Below, piece after piece: positions 55,720 through 64,000 of a DNA stretch of 64,000 nt. How positions within the stretch are numbered: the first letter of the stretch is position 1; each line of letters opens with the position of its first letter. Source of the stretch: Cypionkella psychrotolerans (lineage in GTDB: Bacteria; Pseudomonadota; Alphaproteobacteria; Rhodobacterales; Rhodobacteraceae); the NCBI RefSeq assembly GCF_001294535.1, contig NZ_LGIC01000090.1:124001-188000 (forward strand), read 5' to 3'. The notes beneath the pieces are model-generated. The model did not search any database. It was given only the letters and a program-made list of their open reading frames with translations, and had not been told where the DNA came from. The position numbers and the translations under genes are program-made.

Positions 55720-57417
55720 ATGCCCTACCGCGCCCCGCTGTCTGAATTTACCTTTCTGCTGGATGTGGTCGGATTTGCCGAGGTTTCCGCGACGGAGCGC
55801 TTTGCGGAGGCAAGCGCCGACACCGTCGCCGCAATCTTGGCCGAGGCCGGCAAGCTGTGCGAAACCACCCTCGCACCGCTGAACCGCGCGGGCGACAAAA
55901 ACCCGGCAAGGTTGGAAAATGGCGTCGTACGCACCTCTCCGGGCTTTGCCGAAGGCTACCGCGCGATTGCCACGGGCGGTTGGATCGGCATGGGGGCCAG
56001 CCCGGAATATGGTGGCATGGGGCTGCCGATCTCGGTTGCCACCTGCGTCAATGATATGATGGGCTCGGCTTGTCTTGCGTTGCAGTTGAACCCGCTGATG
56101 ACCCAAGGCCAGATTGAGGCGCTGGAACATCACGCCTCGGATGCCTTGAAAACCCTCTATATCCCTAAGCTCGTGTCGGGGGAATGGTGCGGCACGATGA
56201 ACCTGACTGAACCGCAGGCGGGATCAGACGTGGGCGCAGTGCGAACGAAAGCGGAAGATCGCGGCGATGGCACTTATGCAATCACCGGCCAGAAGGTTTA
56301 TATTACTTGGGGCGATAACGATTTCTCCGGCAACGTCTGCCATCTAGTGCTGGCGCGGCTGCCGGATGGGCCAGAGGGCACCAAGGGCATCAGCCTGTTC
56401 ATGGTGCCAAAGCTGATCCCGGATGCAGATGGCAACCCCGGCAAACGCAACGATCTGAAGGTGGTCAGTCTGGAACATAAGCTGGGCCTACACGGCTCGC
56501 CCACCGCTTTGATGCAGTATGATGCTGCGCAGGGCTGGCTGGTGGGAGAACCCCACAAAGGCATGGCCGCAATGTTCACCATGATGAACAACGCGCGGTT
56601 GGGCGTGGGAATGCAGGGGGTCGCCGTGGCCGAAGCGGCGTTTCAGCAGGCTTTGGCTTATGCAATGGAACGCAAGCAGGGCAAGACGCCGCTGGGGACC
56701 GGTGCGATCATCGACCATGCAGATGTGCGTCGGATGCTGGCGCAGATGAAGGCCGAGGTGTTCAGTGCCCGCGCGATTGGCCTCGCCTGTGCGGTGGCGA
56801 TTGATATGGCACGCGCCACGGGCTCGGTTGAATGGCAGGCGCGGGCGGCTTTACTCACCCCTATCGCCAAAGCTTACGGCACCGACATTGGCTGCGAGGT
56901 GGCGCATCTCGGCGTGCAAGTGCATGGCGGCATGGGGTTCATTGAGGAAACCGGCGCGGCACAGTTCTCCCGCGATGTCCGGGTGACGGCGATTTACGAA
57001 GGCACCAACGGGATACAGGCGATGGATCTGGTGGGGCGCAAGATGATGGACAATGGCGAGGCTGCCTATCGGCTGTTTGACGAGGTGCAGGTGGTGGCGG
57101 AAAGCGCGCGTGTGGCGCATCCCGATCTGGCAGGCGCGGTTTGGACGGCCACCGAAGCCTTGCGTGAAGCAACCGAAGCGCTTAATCTGATGTCACCGAA
57201 TGATCGCTTTGCGGGCGCGGTGCCCTATCTGCGCGCCTTTGCGCGGGTGTTGGGCAGCCATTTCCACTTGAAAGGCGCGCTGGCCGATCCGGCACGGCTG
57301 AGCTTGGCGCAGTTTGCCATCAAACGGCTGCTGCCGGACTATGCGCCGTTGTTGGCGCAGGTGCGGGAAGGTGCGGCGGGGCTATATGCGCTGACGCCAG
57401 AGGCTTTGAGCGCGTGA
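55720..57417 (+). CDS. Acyl-CoA dehydrogenase with C-terminal extension (FadE/DmdC type)
   Basis: FAD enzyme of 565 residues, longer than classic 380-residue members because of a helical C-terminal domain (Acyl-CoA_dh_C, PF12806). It reads MNLTEPQAGSDVGAVRT, YITWGDNDFSGN, QVHGGMGFIEE and the catalytic Glu in IYEGTNGIQAMDL. The same subgroup includes the methylthiopropanoyl-CoA dehydrogenase DmdC, but substrate cannot be read from sequence. It overlaps the next gene's GTG by 4 bases. Confidence 0.9.
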   Translation: MPYRAPLSEFTFLLDVVGFAEVSATERFAEASADTVAAILAEAGKLCETTLAPLNRAGDKNPARLENGVVRTSPGFAEGYRAIATGGWIGMGASPEYGGMGLPISVATCVNDMMGSACLALQLNPLMTQGQIEALEHHASDALKTLYIPKLVSGEWCGTMNLTEPQAGSDVGAVRTKAEDRGDGTYAITGQKVYITWGDNDFSGNVCHLVLARLPDGPEGTKGISLFMVPKLIPDADGNPGKRNDLKVVSLEHKLGLHGSPTALMQYDAAQGWLVGEPHKGMAAMFTMMNNARLGVGMQGVAVAEAAFQQALAYAMERKQGKTPLGTGAIIDHADVRRMLAQMKAEVFSARAIGLACAVAIDMARATGSVEWQARAALLTPIAKAYGTDIGCEVAHLGVQVHGGMGFIEETGAAQFSRDVRVTAIYEGTNGIQAMDLVGRKMMDNGEAAYRLFDEVQVVAESARVAHPDLAGAVWTATEALREATEALNLMSPNDRFAGAVPYLRAFARVLGSHFHLKGALADPARLSLAQFAIKRLLPDYAPLLAQVREGAAGLYALTPEALSA

Positions 57418-58442
57418 GCAACGCTATTCATCACCCGTGGGATGCTCCGCCAGCCGAGGGCGAAGCGGTTGAAATTGCTCCAGATATCCTATGGATGCGC
57501 CTGCCGCTACCGATGGCACTGGATCACGTCAATGTCTACGCTTTGGATGATGGTGACGGCTGGACCTTGGTGGATACCGGCATGTCCAGCCGCAAGACCA
57601 AGACGATTTGGGACAGGCTGATCACGGGGCCGCTGGCGGGCAAGCCGGTGCGGCGGCTGATTGTGACTCATCACCACCCCGACCATATCGGGCTTGCAGG
57701 GTGGTTTCAGGCGCAGGGGGTGGAATTGATCGCCACGCGCACGGCTTGGCTATATGCGCGGATGTTGGTGTTGGACGAACAACCAAAAGCCACACCCGAG
57801 GCGCTGCTGTTCTACCAGCGCGCCGGGCTCAATGCCGCTATGCGTGCGCAAAAGGCCGAGGAGCGCCCGTTCAACTTCGCCGATGTGGTCGAGGCGATGC
57901 CGCAAGGCTTCACCCGCATTGCCGAGGGCGACATTCTGACCGCAGGCGGGCGGCGCTGGCTGGTGCGTCTGGGTCAGGGCCATGCGCCCGACCACGCGAC
58001 TTTGTGGAGCCTAGATGACCATCTGATCTTGGCCGGCGATCAGCTCCTGCCCGGTATCTCGGCCAATATCGGCGTCTACCCGACAGAACCCGACGCGGAC
58101 CCGCTAGGCGAATGGCTCGACAGCACGCGCGGCTTTGCGCCCCATGCGCGGTTGGATCATCTTGTGCTGCCGGGGCACAAACTGCCCTTCACCGGCCTGC
58201 CGTTCCGGCTGATCCAGATGGCCGAAAACCACGAAAGCGCGCTCACCCGGTTGCTTTCCCACTTGGCCACCCCGCACACCGCCGCCCAGTGTTTCGTGCC
58301 ACTGTTCAAGCGCGAGATCACCGGAAGCCAACACGGCCTCGCCCTTGTCGAGACGGTGGCGCATCTGAACTACCTCTTGAAGCGCGGCCATGTTTCGCGT
58401 TCTCTGGATGCTGAAGGGGCTTGGCATTGGCAGGCCCACTAA
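57414..58442 (+). CDS. MBL-fold metallo-hydrolase
   Basis: Beta-lactamase-fold hydrolase of 342 residues. The metal site is THHHPDHIGLAG (HxHxDH), then GQGHAPDHATL and AGDQLLPGIS. It resembles the glyoxalase-II-like proteins encoded beside acyl-CoA dehydrogenases; a thioester substrate is plausible. GTG start overlapping the acyl-CoA dehydrogenase stop, so coupled. Confidence 0.88.
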   Translation: MSNAIHHPWDAPPAEGEAVEIAPDILWMRLPLPMALDHVNVYALDDGDGWTLVDTGMSSRKTKTIWDRLITGPLAGKPVRRLIVTHHHPDHIGLAGWFQAQGVELIATRTAWLYARMLVLDEQPKATPEALLFYQRAGLNAAMRAQKAEERPFNFADVVEAMPQGFTRIAEGDILTAGGRRWLVRLGQGHAPDHATLWSLDDHLILAGDQLLPGISANIGVYPTEPDADPLGEWLDSTRGFAPHARLDHLVLPGHKLPFTGLPFRLIQMAENHESALTRLLSHLATPHTAAQCFVPLFKREITGSQHGLALVETVAHLNYLLKRGHVSRSLDAEGAWHWQAH

Positions 58443-58451
58443 GGAGCCGGA

Positions 58452-58952
58452 ATGCCGAAAGAACTTGATCCAGCCGCCGAAGCCGCTCTGAACGCCGCTG
58501 TAGCCAAAGCCGCAGGCCTGCCGCGCTGTCATGCAATCCACGCCGATCCCGCGGCGCCTTTGACCGCCGAGCAACTGCCCCTGCCCGCTGCCTTGCAACG
58601 CCGCCCCTTGGCCGAGAAAAGCCCCGCTGAATGGGCCTATGAGCGGATCATCCTGTATATCCGCAACTTTGAAAGCCATCTTGACGCTCAGCAAGAGATC
58701 GCCATGGGCTTCACCGGATCACAAGCCGGCGTGCTGAAGATCGAGGGGCTTGGATTCTTTGAGCCCGATCTGCTGACCTTCTATGGCCGCGATGAAGAGG
58801 GCATGAAAACCCAACTGATCCAGCATGTCAGCCAGCTTTCCGTCATGCTGCGCGCCGTGCCGAAATCGGCACCAGAATCCCCGCCGACCCGTATCGGCTT
58901 TCGCCTTGCCACGGGCTGGATGGGCGGCGAGTCTGGCGATGCCTCGGCCTAA
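58452..58952 (+). CDS. DUF6173-like protein
   Basis: A 166-residue soluble protein of unknown function, common in Rhodobacteraceae. The first 55 residues look disordered (Ala/Pro-rich). The core reads SPAEWAYERIILYIRNFESH, LDAQQEIAMGFTGSQAGVLK, IEGLGFFEPDLLTFYGRDEE, GMKTQLIQHVSQLSVMLRAV. Nine bases after the MBL gene, so in the same operon. Confidence 0.72.
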   Translation: MPKELDPAAEAALNAAVAKAAGLPRCHAIHADPAAPLTAEQLPLPAALQRRPLAEKSPAEWAYERIILYIRNFESHLDAQQEIAMGFTGSQAGVLKIEGLGFFEPDLLTFYGRDEEGMKTQLIQHVSQLSVMLRAVPKSAPESPPTRIGFRLATGWMGGESGDASA

Positions 58953-59049
58953 AGCGCGACATTTTCTGTGCACCGCAAACCGCTACGCCCCGTGACAGCC
59001 GGAACTGAATCAGCTATTGGCAAGGCAACAACTCTGAAAGGACGCTCAA

Positions 59050-59184
59050 ATGGCCGAACACAAACCGGGCAGCATGGATATTCGCGTGCAGGAAAAGACC
59101 TTTGACGGCTTTGTCCGCATGGCGACGTGGGGCGCGATCATCTCGGTCGGCATCCTGATCTTCATGGCACTCGCCAACGCCTGA
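59050..59184 (+). CDS. aa3-type cytochrome c oxidase subunit IV
   Basis: A 44-residue single-helix accessory subunit of the aa3 oxidase (COX4_pro_2, PF07835). It starts MAEHKPGSMDIRVQEKTFDG and has one transmembrane helix (about residues 26-43). The AGGA ribosome site is ten bases before the ATG. It is often encoded away from the main oxidase genes, as here. Confidence 0.9.
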   Translation: MAEHKPGSMDIRVQEKTFDGFVRMATWGAIISVGILIFMALANA

Positions 59185-59207
59185 TCCTTTAACGCCGGAA
59201 CTGTAAT

Positions 59208-59825
59208 ATGAATTTCAAGGCCTTTGCCGTTCTGGCGCTTTTTGCGCTGTCTGCCTGTGCGGGCGACAACAAATGGGCGACAGATGCCCAGATGGCGGCC
59301 CCCTCGGCGCATTATGTGGCAGAACCGCCACGCTCCATCACCCTGTTCACCGTGCAAAGCACCCGCAACGGCTCGGGCGCGCATTCTGGCCTGTTGATCA
59401 ACGCCTCGGAACAGGTGATGTTTGACCCCGCAGGCACCTGGTATCACCCCTATCTGCCCGAGCGTGGCGACGTGCATTACGGCGTCACCCCCAAGATGGT
59501 CAGCTTCTACATCGACTATCACGCGCGTGAGACCTTCAACGTCATCGAGCAAACCGTGGTCGTCACCCCTGAAATCGCCGAACGGGTCAAGCAGCGCGCG
59601 GAGGCCTATGGCTCGGTGCCCAGCGCGCAATGTGCCCATTCGGTCTCGTCGATCCTGCACGGTGTTCCGGGATTTGAGGCGATCAGCGGCACTTGGTATC
59701 CGAACAAGCTGATGAAAGAATTCGGCCAACTGCCGGGGGCTACGCGCAAGGTGATCACCGATGATGATGCCGATAACAACCATGGTGTGCTGATGGTGCA
59801 GGCCGAACACGCCGTCACGCAGTAA
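59208..59825 (+). CDS. Lipoprotein, possible permuted NlpC/P60-like
   Basis: A 205-residue lipoprotein; the lipobox is ALSACAGD with Cys17. The mature part has an early His in GAHSGLLINASEQVMFDPAG, and a later Cys in AQCAHSVSSIL (about residue 145). His before Cys is the order expected of circularly permuted NlpC/P60 (YaeF/YiiX/LRAT-like) proteins, so an amidase or acyltransferase activity is possible; this is inference. Strong terminator follows. Confidence 0.7.
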   Translation: MNFKAFAVLALFALSACAGDNKWATDAQMAAPSAHYVAEPPRSITLFTVQSTRNGSGAHSGLLINASEQVMFDPAGTWYHPYLPERGDVHYGVTPKMVSFYIDYHARETFNVIEQTVVVTPEIAERVKQRAEAYGSVPSAQCAHSVSSILHGVPGFEAISGTWYPNKLMKEFGQLPGATRKVITDDDADNNHGVLMVQAEHAVTQ

Positions 59826-59846
59826 GCTGCAAACCCACGAAGACTC

Positions 59847-59875
59847 AAAGCCGCGCTGACCTCAGCGCGGCTTTT
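59847..59875. terminator. Rho-independent terminator (bidirectional)
   Basis: AAAGCCGCGCTGA (59847-59859) and TCAGCGCGGCTTT (59862-59874) are perfect complements around CC, with a T tract at the 3' end. It can serve both the lipoprotein gene and the convergent azlD. Confidence 0.88.
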
Positions 59876-59885
59876 GTCATTGCTG

Positions 59886-60221
59886 TTACAGCAGAAACGG
59901 CAGCCCCAGCAGGGTGACCACACCGGCCAAGGCGGCGATGATCATCTGCCGCGTAGCCAGCCCCACAACCATCGTCACTACAGCGGCCAGCAGACGCGCC
60001 GCATCCGGTTCACCCCCCGTAGCAGGCGGCCACAGCACAGCAGGGGCCACCAGCGCAGGCAGCACCGCCACCGCCGTATAGCGCAAACTGCGCTGCAACC
60101 AGCCCGGCAAGACGCGATTGCCGAGCAGTCCGAGGAATGAGAATCGGATGGCATAGGTCGCAAGCCCCAGCACCACCACGACAATCCAGAATTGGACTCT
60201 GTCAATATTCGGATCAATCAT
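59886..60221 (-). CDS. azlD: AzlD-family branched-chain amino acid transport protein
   Basis: A 111-residue membrane protein with three or four helices, reading ATYAIRFSFLGLLGNRVLPG. AzlD is the small partner of AzlC in exporting branched-chain amino acids. Its ATG overlaps the azlC stop by 4 bases. Confidence 0.88.
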   Translation of the reverse strand: MIDPNIDRVQFWIVVVVLGLATYAIRFSFLGLLGNRVLPGWLQRSLRYTAVAVLPALVAPAVLWPPATGGEPDAARLLAAVVTMVVGLATRQMIIAALAGVVTLLGLPFLL

Positions 60222-60922
60222 GTTGCGGCCTTCTCGCGCCAGTATTCAAACCCCGCCCCCGCCGCCATGCCGATGGTGGACCCCACCAGCAACCCAGTGC
60301 CATAGGGCAAAAATGTCAAAACCAGCGTCAACACCACCGAAAGCCCCGCCGCCAGCGCATGCGGCCAAGAGCGGATCATCGGTGCTGTCATCGCCAGAAA
60401 CGCAATCGGCACCGCGAAATCCAGCGCATATTCCGGCGGAATCGCTCGCCCCGCCAAAGCCCCGGCCACGGTTGATCCCATCCACAGCGGCAGAACCGGC
60501 GTCACCGCACCAAAAAAATACGCAGTCTTTTCCGGCAGTGTCATGCTGGGCCGCTTGTCATATTCCGCGACCGACAAAGCAAAACTCTGATCGACCAGCA
60601 GATAGGCCATCACCGCCCGCACCCCCAACGGGGCCGCCCCCACATGCGGCGCAAGCGTCACCGAATACATCAGCATCCGCAGATTGACCGCCAAGGATGT
60701 CGCCAAAATCACCAGCAGTGGCGCTTGATCCTGCAACAGATGCAGCGCTGCAAATTGCGACGCCCCGGCGAACACACTCACCGAAAACGCCACGATTTCA
60801 TAGAGTTGCAACCCGGCCTCAGAGGCCAGCAGGCCAAACAGCATCGCAAACGGCACGATCACCACGGCAAAGGGCAGCGCTGCGCGCACACCGCGCAGAT
60901 AGCTTTCACGAGAGGCAGACAT
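60218..60922 (-). CDS. azlC: AzlC-family branched-chain amino acid exporter
   Basis: Main subunit of the AzlCD exporter, 234 residues with about seven helices. It reads SYLRGVRAALPFAVVIVPFA, FAGASQFAAL and YLLVDQSFAL, all family hallmarks. Start at the ATG of MSASRESYLRG; 60 upstream in-frame codons are the shadow of mobA's leader. Confidence 0.9.
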   Translation of the reverse strand: MSASRESYLRGVRAALPFAVVIVPFAMLFGLLASEAGLQLYEIVAFSVSVFAGASQFAALHLLQDQAPLLVILATSLAVNLRMLMYSVTLAPHVGAAPLGVRAVMAYLLVDQSFALSVAEYDKRPSMTLPEKTAYFFGAVTPVLPLWMGSTVAGALAGRAIPPEYALDFAVPIAFLAMTAPMIRSWPHALAAGLSVVLTLVLTFLPYGTGLLVGSTIGMAAGAGFEYWREKAAT

Positions 60923-61003
60923 AGAACCTCGGCAGCTTGGGGCGGCTTTACGCCGGATGCAGAACGGCTTAGGCCTTTGCACAAGCAATTTGAAGGGGCC
61001 AAG

Positions 61004-61591
61004 GTGCGGATTTTTGGATGCGTTCTGGCGGGCGGGATCGGTCGTCGCATGGGAGCCGACAAGGCGTTGCTGCGCTTGGCGGGCCAAACCCTGCTGGGCC
61101 ATGCCATCGCGCGGTTGGAGCCGCAGGTGGAACGCTTGGCGATCTCTGCCAATGGCGATCCCGCCCGACTGGCAGCTTATGGCCTGCCGATTCTGCCCGA
61201 TGAAACCCCGCTCGGGCCTTTGTCTGGCGTGCTGGCCGCCCTGCGATGGGCCGCCCCGTTGGGAGCAACAGCGGTGGTGACACTGGCCGTAGACACTCCC
61301 TTCGCCCCCGGCGATCTGGTGCCGCAGCTCTGCTTGGCCGCCGAAACCGCGCCCGAAGCCCTAGCCATAGCGTCCTGCGCCAAAGATCACCCCACCTGTG
61401 GGTTATGGCCTGTCAGCCTTGCCGACCCCCTCGCCGCCTTCCTCGCCTCAGGCGCAAAACCCCGTGTACTGGCCTTCACCGATGCCCACCACGCCGCCCG
61501 CGCACATTTCCCCGATGAAGCCGCCTTCCAAAACCTCAACACCCCCGAAGACCTCGCGGCAGCCGAGGCCCTGATCAAGGCCGCATCATGA
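61004..61591 (+). CDS. mobA: Molybdenum cofactor guanylyltransferase MobA
   Basis: Transfers GMP from GTP to molybdopterin, making the MGD form needed by DMSO-reductase-family enzymes. It begins VRIFGCVLAGGIGRRMGADK, the nucleotide-binding LAGGxxxRMGxDK motif; LAVDTPF is the metal site. About 195 residues. The GTG at 61004 has AAGGGG six bases upstream. Overlaps mobB by 4 bases. Confidence 0.93.
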   Translation: MRIFGCVLAGGIGRRMGADKALLRLAGQTLLGHAIARLEPQVERLAISANGDPARLAAYGLPILPDETPLGPLSGVLAALRWAAPLGATAVVTLAVDTPFAPGDLVPQLCLAAETAPEALAIASCAKDHPTCGLWPVSLADPLAAFLASGAKPRVLAFTDAHHAARAHFPDEAAFQNLNTPEDLAAAEALIKAAS

Positions 61592-62088
61592 GGGTCTATG
61601 GCGTCATAGGCTGGAAAAACTCCGGCAAAACCAGCCTGATGGAGCGTTTGGTGGCCGAAATCACCCGGCGCGGCTTCACGGTGTCCACCGTCAAGCACGT
61701 CCATCACGATGTCGATCTCGACCAACCCGGCAAAGACAGCCACCGCCACCGCGCAGCAGGCGCGTCCGAGGTGGTTTTGGCCTCCGCCCACCGCTTTGCG
61801 CTGATGCGCGAACATCGCGGGCCGGAGCCTGATCTGGCGGAAGTGCTGTCGCGCATGGCCCCCGTCGATCTGATCTTGGTCGAAGGCTACAAGCGCGACG
61901 CCCATGCCAAGATCGAGGTGTTCCGGCAGGAAACAGGCCATGATCTGATCCAACCCAATGATCCCTTGGTGCGGGCCGTTGCGACCGATATGGCGCTTGC
62001 CGCCCTGCCCGTATCGGTACTCGACCTGAACAACACCCTGCAAATCGCCGATTTCATTCTCGCCGAGGTCGGCCTTGCAACGCTTTGA
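61588..62088 (+). CDS. mobB: Molybdopterin-guanine dinucleotide biosynthesis protein MobB
   Basis: GTP-binding accessory protein of 166 residues. It has Walker A GWKNSGKTSLM, VKHVHHD, then LILVEGYKRDAHAKIEVFR. Coupled to mobA upstream and overlapping the next gene by 14 bases. Confidence 0.93.
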   Translation: MRVYGVIGWKNSGKTSLMERLVAEITRRGFTVSTVKHVHHDVDLDQPGKDSHRHRAAGASEVVLASAHRFALMREHRGPEPDLAEVLSRMAPVDLILVEGYKRDAHAKIEVFRQETGHDLIQPNDPLVRAVATDMALAALPVSVLDLNNTLQIADFILAEVGLATL

Positions 62089-62932
62089 CCGGGTGATCGT
62101 GGCGGACTGGTCGGCATCCTCGACACTGTCCCCCGCCCGTCCTTCTGCCGACGCGATCTGGCTTGGCAGCATCGACGCCACAGGCGCGCAAAGCACCTAC
62201 CACCGCAGCCGTGGCAGCGCCGAAGCAGCACTGTCGCTGGCTATCGAAAACGCACTCGTTAACGGCCAGTCCCTGCTGATCGGCTGCGATTTCCCGATGG
62301 GCTACCCCAAAGGCTTCGCCGCCCGCCTGACCGGAACCGCCAGTGCCCGCGCCGTCTGGGCATGGCTGGCCGAGCATATCGAAGACGCGCCCAACAACGG
62401 CAACAACCGCTTCCAGATCGCTGCCCAGATCAACCGCCAGTTTGCAACTGCCACCTCAAAAGGCCCGTTCTGGGGCCGCCCCGCCAGCCTGAACCTCCCC
62501 GATCTCCCCCCCACAAAATCCATCAATTACAACGTCCTGACTCTCCCCGAGCGCCGCGAAGTCGAAACCCTAGTCCCCCGCGCCCAACCCGTCTGGAAAC
62601 TCTACACCACCGGCGCCGCAGGCAGCCAAGGCCTGATCGGCCAACCGATGATCCACCGCCTCTCGCAGCGCCACGGCACCGCTGTCTGGCCCTTCGACAA
62701 CCCCGCCCAGATCACCCTGGCCGAGGTTTACCCCTCACTCATCGCCGCCGCCGTCACCGCCGATCCTGCCTCCGTGAAAGATGAGGCCCAAGTCCGCCTG
62801 CTCGCCGAAGCCCTGTTCAGCCTCTCCCAGCAAAACCTCCTCGCTCCCCTGCTCGACACCTCGCCCTGCGCAGAAGAAGGCTGGATCCTCGGCGCGGGCC
62901 ACACCGCTGCCCTGCTTGGTGCGCTGTCATGA
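62075..62932 (+). CDS. DUF429-like protein of unknown function
   Basis: A 285-residue soluble protein. VIVADWSASS near the N-terminus and LLIGCDFPMGYPKGFA at about 75 resemble the RNase-H-like fold of DUF429 proteins (acidic residues in the same order). No catalytic role is established. It overlaps mobB by 14 bases and the GNAT gene by 4, so it is part of the mob operon; a job in cofactor insertion or quality control is only inference. The start could lie slightly downstream. Confidence 0.65.
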   Translation: MQRFDRVIVADWSASSTLSPARPSADAIWLGSIDATGAQSTYHRSRGSAEAALSLAIENALVNGQSLLIGCDFPMGYPKGFAARLTGTASARAVWAWLAEHIEDAPNNGNNRFQIAAQINRQFATATSKGPFWGRPASLNLPDLPPTKSINYNVLTLPERREVETLVPRAQPVWKLYTTGAAGSQGLIGQPMIHRLSQRHGTAVWPFDNPAQITLAEVYPSLIAAAVTADPASVKDEAQVRLLAEALFSLSQQNLLAPLLDTSPCAEEGWILGAGHTAALLGALS

Positions 62933-63513
62933 AAATCACCTACCAACTCGGCCTGCCCGAAGCCCTGCGCGCCGAAGCTGTGGAGCTGTACTGGCAGGCC
63001 TTCGGCGGCAAACTCGGTCGTGTGATGGGCCCCATCCCGAAAGCCCACCGCTTCCTCACCCGCGTGCTGCGCGCCCATCATGCCATTGTGGCTTTGGATG
63101 ACACCGGCCACCTGCTGGGAATGGCTGGCTTCAAGACCCCAGCCGGCAGCTTCGCGGGCGGCGAGGTCGCCGATATCCGCGCGATCTATGGCATCCTTGG
63201 CACGGCTTGGCGGCTGCCGCTGCTGTGGATGCTCAGCGATGCGGCCGAGCAGGATTACTTTCTCCTCGACGGAATTTGTGTCGCCGCATCGGCTCGCAGT
63301 TTGGGCATCGGAAGCGCGCTGATGGCCGCGATCGAAGATCAGGCGCGGGCGCGCGGCTATGGATCTGTGCGACTGGAGGTGATCGACAGCAATGGGCGGG
63401 CGAGGGAGCTCTATCAGCGGCTGGGGTATCGCGTCGAGAAGACCCAGCAGCTGGGTTTGCTGCGCTATGCGTTCGGATTTCGCGCCGCGATCACGATGGT
63501 AAAATCGGTCTAA
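62929..63513 (+). CDS. GNAT-family N-acetyltransferase
   Basis: An acetyl-CoA-dependent acyltransferase of 194 residues. The acetyl-CoA loop reads ARSLGIGSALMAAIEDQARA (motif A), and RARELYQRLGYRVEKTQQLG is motif B. Substrate unknown. Last gene of the mob operon. Confidence 0.88.
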   Translation: MKITYQLGLPEALRAEAVELYWQAFGGKLGRVMGPIPKAHRFLTRVLRAHHAIVALDDTGHLLGMAGFKTPAGSFAGGEVADIRAIYGILGTAWRLPLLWMLSDAAEQDYFLLDGICVAASARSLGIGSALMAAIEDQARARGYGSVRLEVIDSNGRARELYQRLGYRVEKTQQLGLLRYAFGFRAAITMVKSV

Positions 63514-63638
63514 GGCCTGGATGTCCACGCGTGGATACGAGATGGCCCTATATAAAATCAATGCCTTACAGATGCGCGTTCAGAATTTGTTAATCTTTCA
63601 TCCGCACCGCACCGTTCTGCACCAGACCAACCAGGCCA

Positions 63639-63756
63639 TTGCTCTTTTGGAAATACTTCCGCCGGAGGCATCCGAAATCTCAGCCAAACCCACACGTCCA
63701 ATCATCCCCGGCAGCGCCGCCGAGCGGGGCCTCGATGGCCCCCGAGGCGGCCATGG
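63639..63756 (-). repeat. Dispersed intergenic repeats, families B and C
   Basis: Family B TTGCTCTTTTGGAAATACTT then CCGCCGGAGGC (63639-63669), and inverted family C (63703-63756; CCCCGGCAGCGCCGCCGAGC then CCTCGATGGCCCCCGAGG). The 63514-63638 leader shows nothing recognisable. Lies between convergent genes. Confidence 0.65.
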
Positions 63757-63764
63757 GTTCTAGG

Positions 63765-64000
63765 TCAGTCAAACGTCCCCGTCACCCGACCAAACAGCAT
63801 GAAGGCCCGCGCGGTGCGGGTGTCGGCGAGGTCGGACAGATCCTGATCGCTCGCCACTTTCTCGAATTCTGAAAACACCCGGTCAAAGGTGCGCAAAAAG
63901 TGGTGGGCGGCGTCGCGGAACACCGGGTCTTCGCGCATCCGGCCTGCAGTCAGCGCCAGCGACGAGCGGTCGCGGATGCCACCCAAGGCGGCGATGCCAC
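63765..64000 (-). CDS. Conserved hypothetical protein, 5' end outside window
   Basis: C-terminal 78 residues of a protein whose frame is open to the right edge (GIAALGGIRDRSSLALTAGR and on to ARAFMLFGRVTGTFD). Helical and charged, with no signal or membrane segment visible in this part. I do not recognise the family. Confidence 0.6.
   Translation of the reverse strand, partial: GIAALGGIRDRSSLALTAGRMREDPVFRDAAHHFLRTFDRVFSEFEKVASDQDLSDLADTRTARAFMLFGRVTGTFD

Noticed and set aside
1-64000. tRNA genes, CRISPR arrays, prophage or insertion sequences
   Set aside because: No cloverleaf-type sequence, spaced direct-repeat array, integrase or transposase was found on reading both strands.

Overview
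The window looks like a chromosomal segment of an alphaproteobacterium of the Rhodobacteraceae. The bases are GC-rich. The markers I rely on are the pgsA-moaD-moaE order, a 44-residue aa3-type cytochrome oxidase subunit IV, an ScfR/PccR-type regulator next to malyl-CoA lyase, and a DUF6173-like protein. I saw no tRNA, rRNA, CRISPR array, insertion sequence or prophage.

Layout. 0-5 kb: end of a P1-family peptidase, molybdopterin synthase (moaE/moaD), pgsA, the EF-P ligase epmA divergent from efp, and a DenD-like epimerase. 5.2-16.8 kb: an envelope proteolysis and stress block. It holds a caspase-like protease translationally coupled to a trypsin-like zymogen, an XRE regulator, a two-component system following a two-PDZ HtrA protease, a Tat-exported multicopper oxidase, and a small secreted protein coupled to a second caspase-like protease. 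16.9-25.1 kb: an inositol-dehydrogenase-like gene, an ABC transporter with TesA, an FAD oxidase, a composite repeat and an MFS transporter. 25.1-30.9 kb: a serine-cycle module (sgaA, mcl, mtkA, mtkB) divergent from its probable regulator. 32.0-42.8 kb: a sugar ABC transporter, GH2 and GH51 glycosidases and two regulators. Five of these are interrupted inside the coding region by nonsense codons or frameshifts, and a sixth (the ATPase) has a frameshift at its C-terminus; one permease and an ArsR-type regulator remain intact. 42.9-59.8 kb: mostly housekeeping genes (hemC, hemE, hemF, rsmC, clpS, a dacA-type carboxypeptidase, Sua5, an acyl-CoA dehydrogenase, a small oxidase subunit) plus one frameshifted GH5 gene. 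59.9-63.5 kb: azlCD, then an overlapping mobA-mobB-DUF429-like-GNAT operon.

How the genes work together. The 5-17 kb block could form a periplasmic protease network: the two caspases share a layout and probably a C-terminal domain, and the trypsin-like partner carries a Lys|Val-Leu-Gly-Gly activation site of the kind a basic-specific caspase could cut. The serine-cycle module converts malate to malyl-CoA and then to acetyl-CoA plus glyoxylate, and transaminates the glyoxylate to glycine; in full methylotrophs this supports C1 growth. Mo-cofactor genes sit at both ends.

Intergenic DNA carries at least two dispersed repeat families. One has a conserved block of about 30 bases followed by a hairpin whose stem changes on both sides while staying paired. 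Four of its five copies lie between convergent genes in the same orientation. All calls come from reading translations and motifs; no database search was run.
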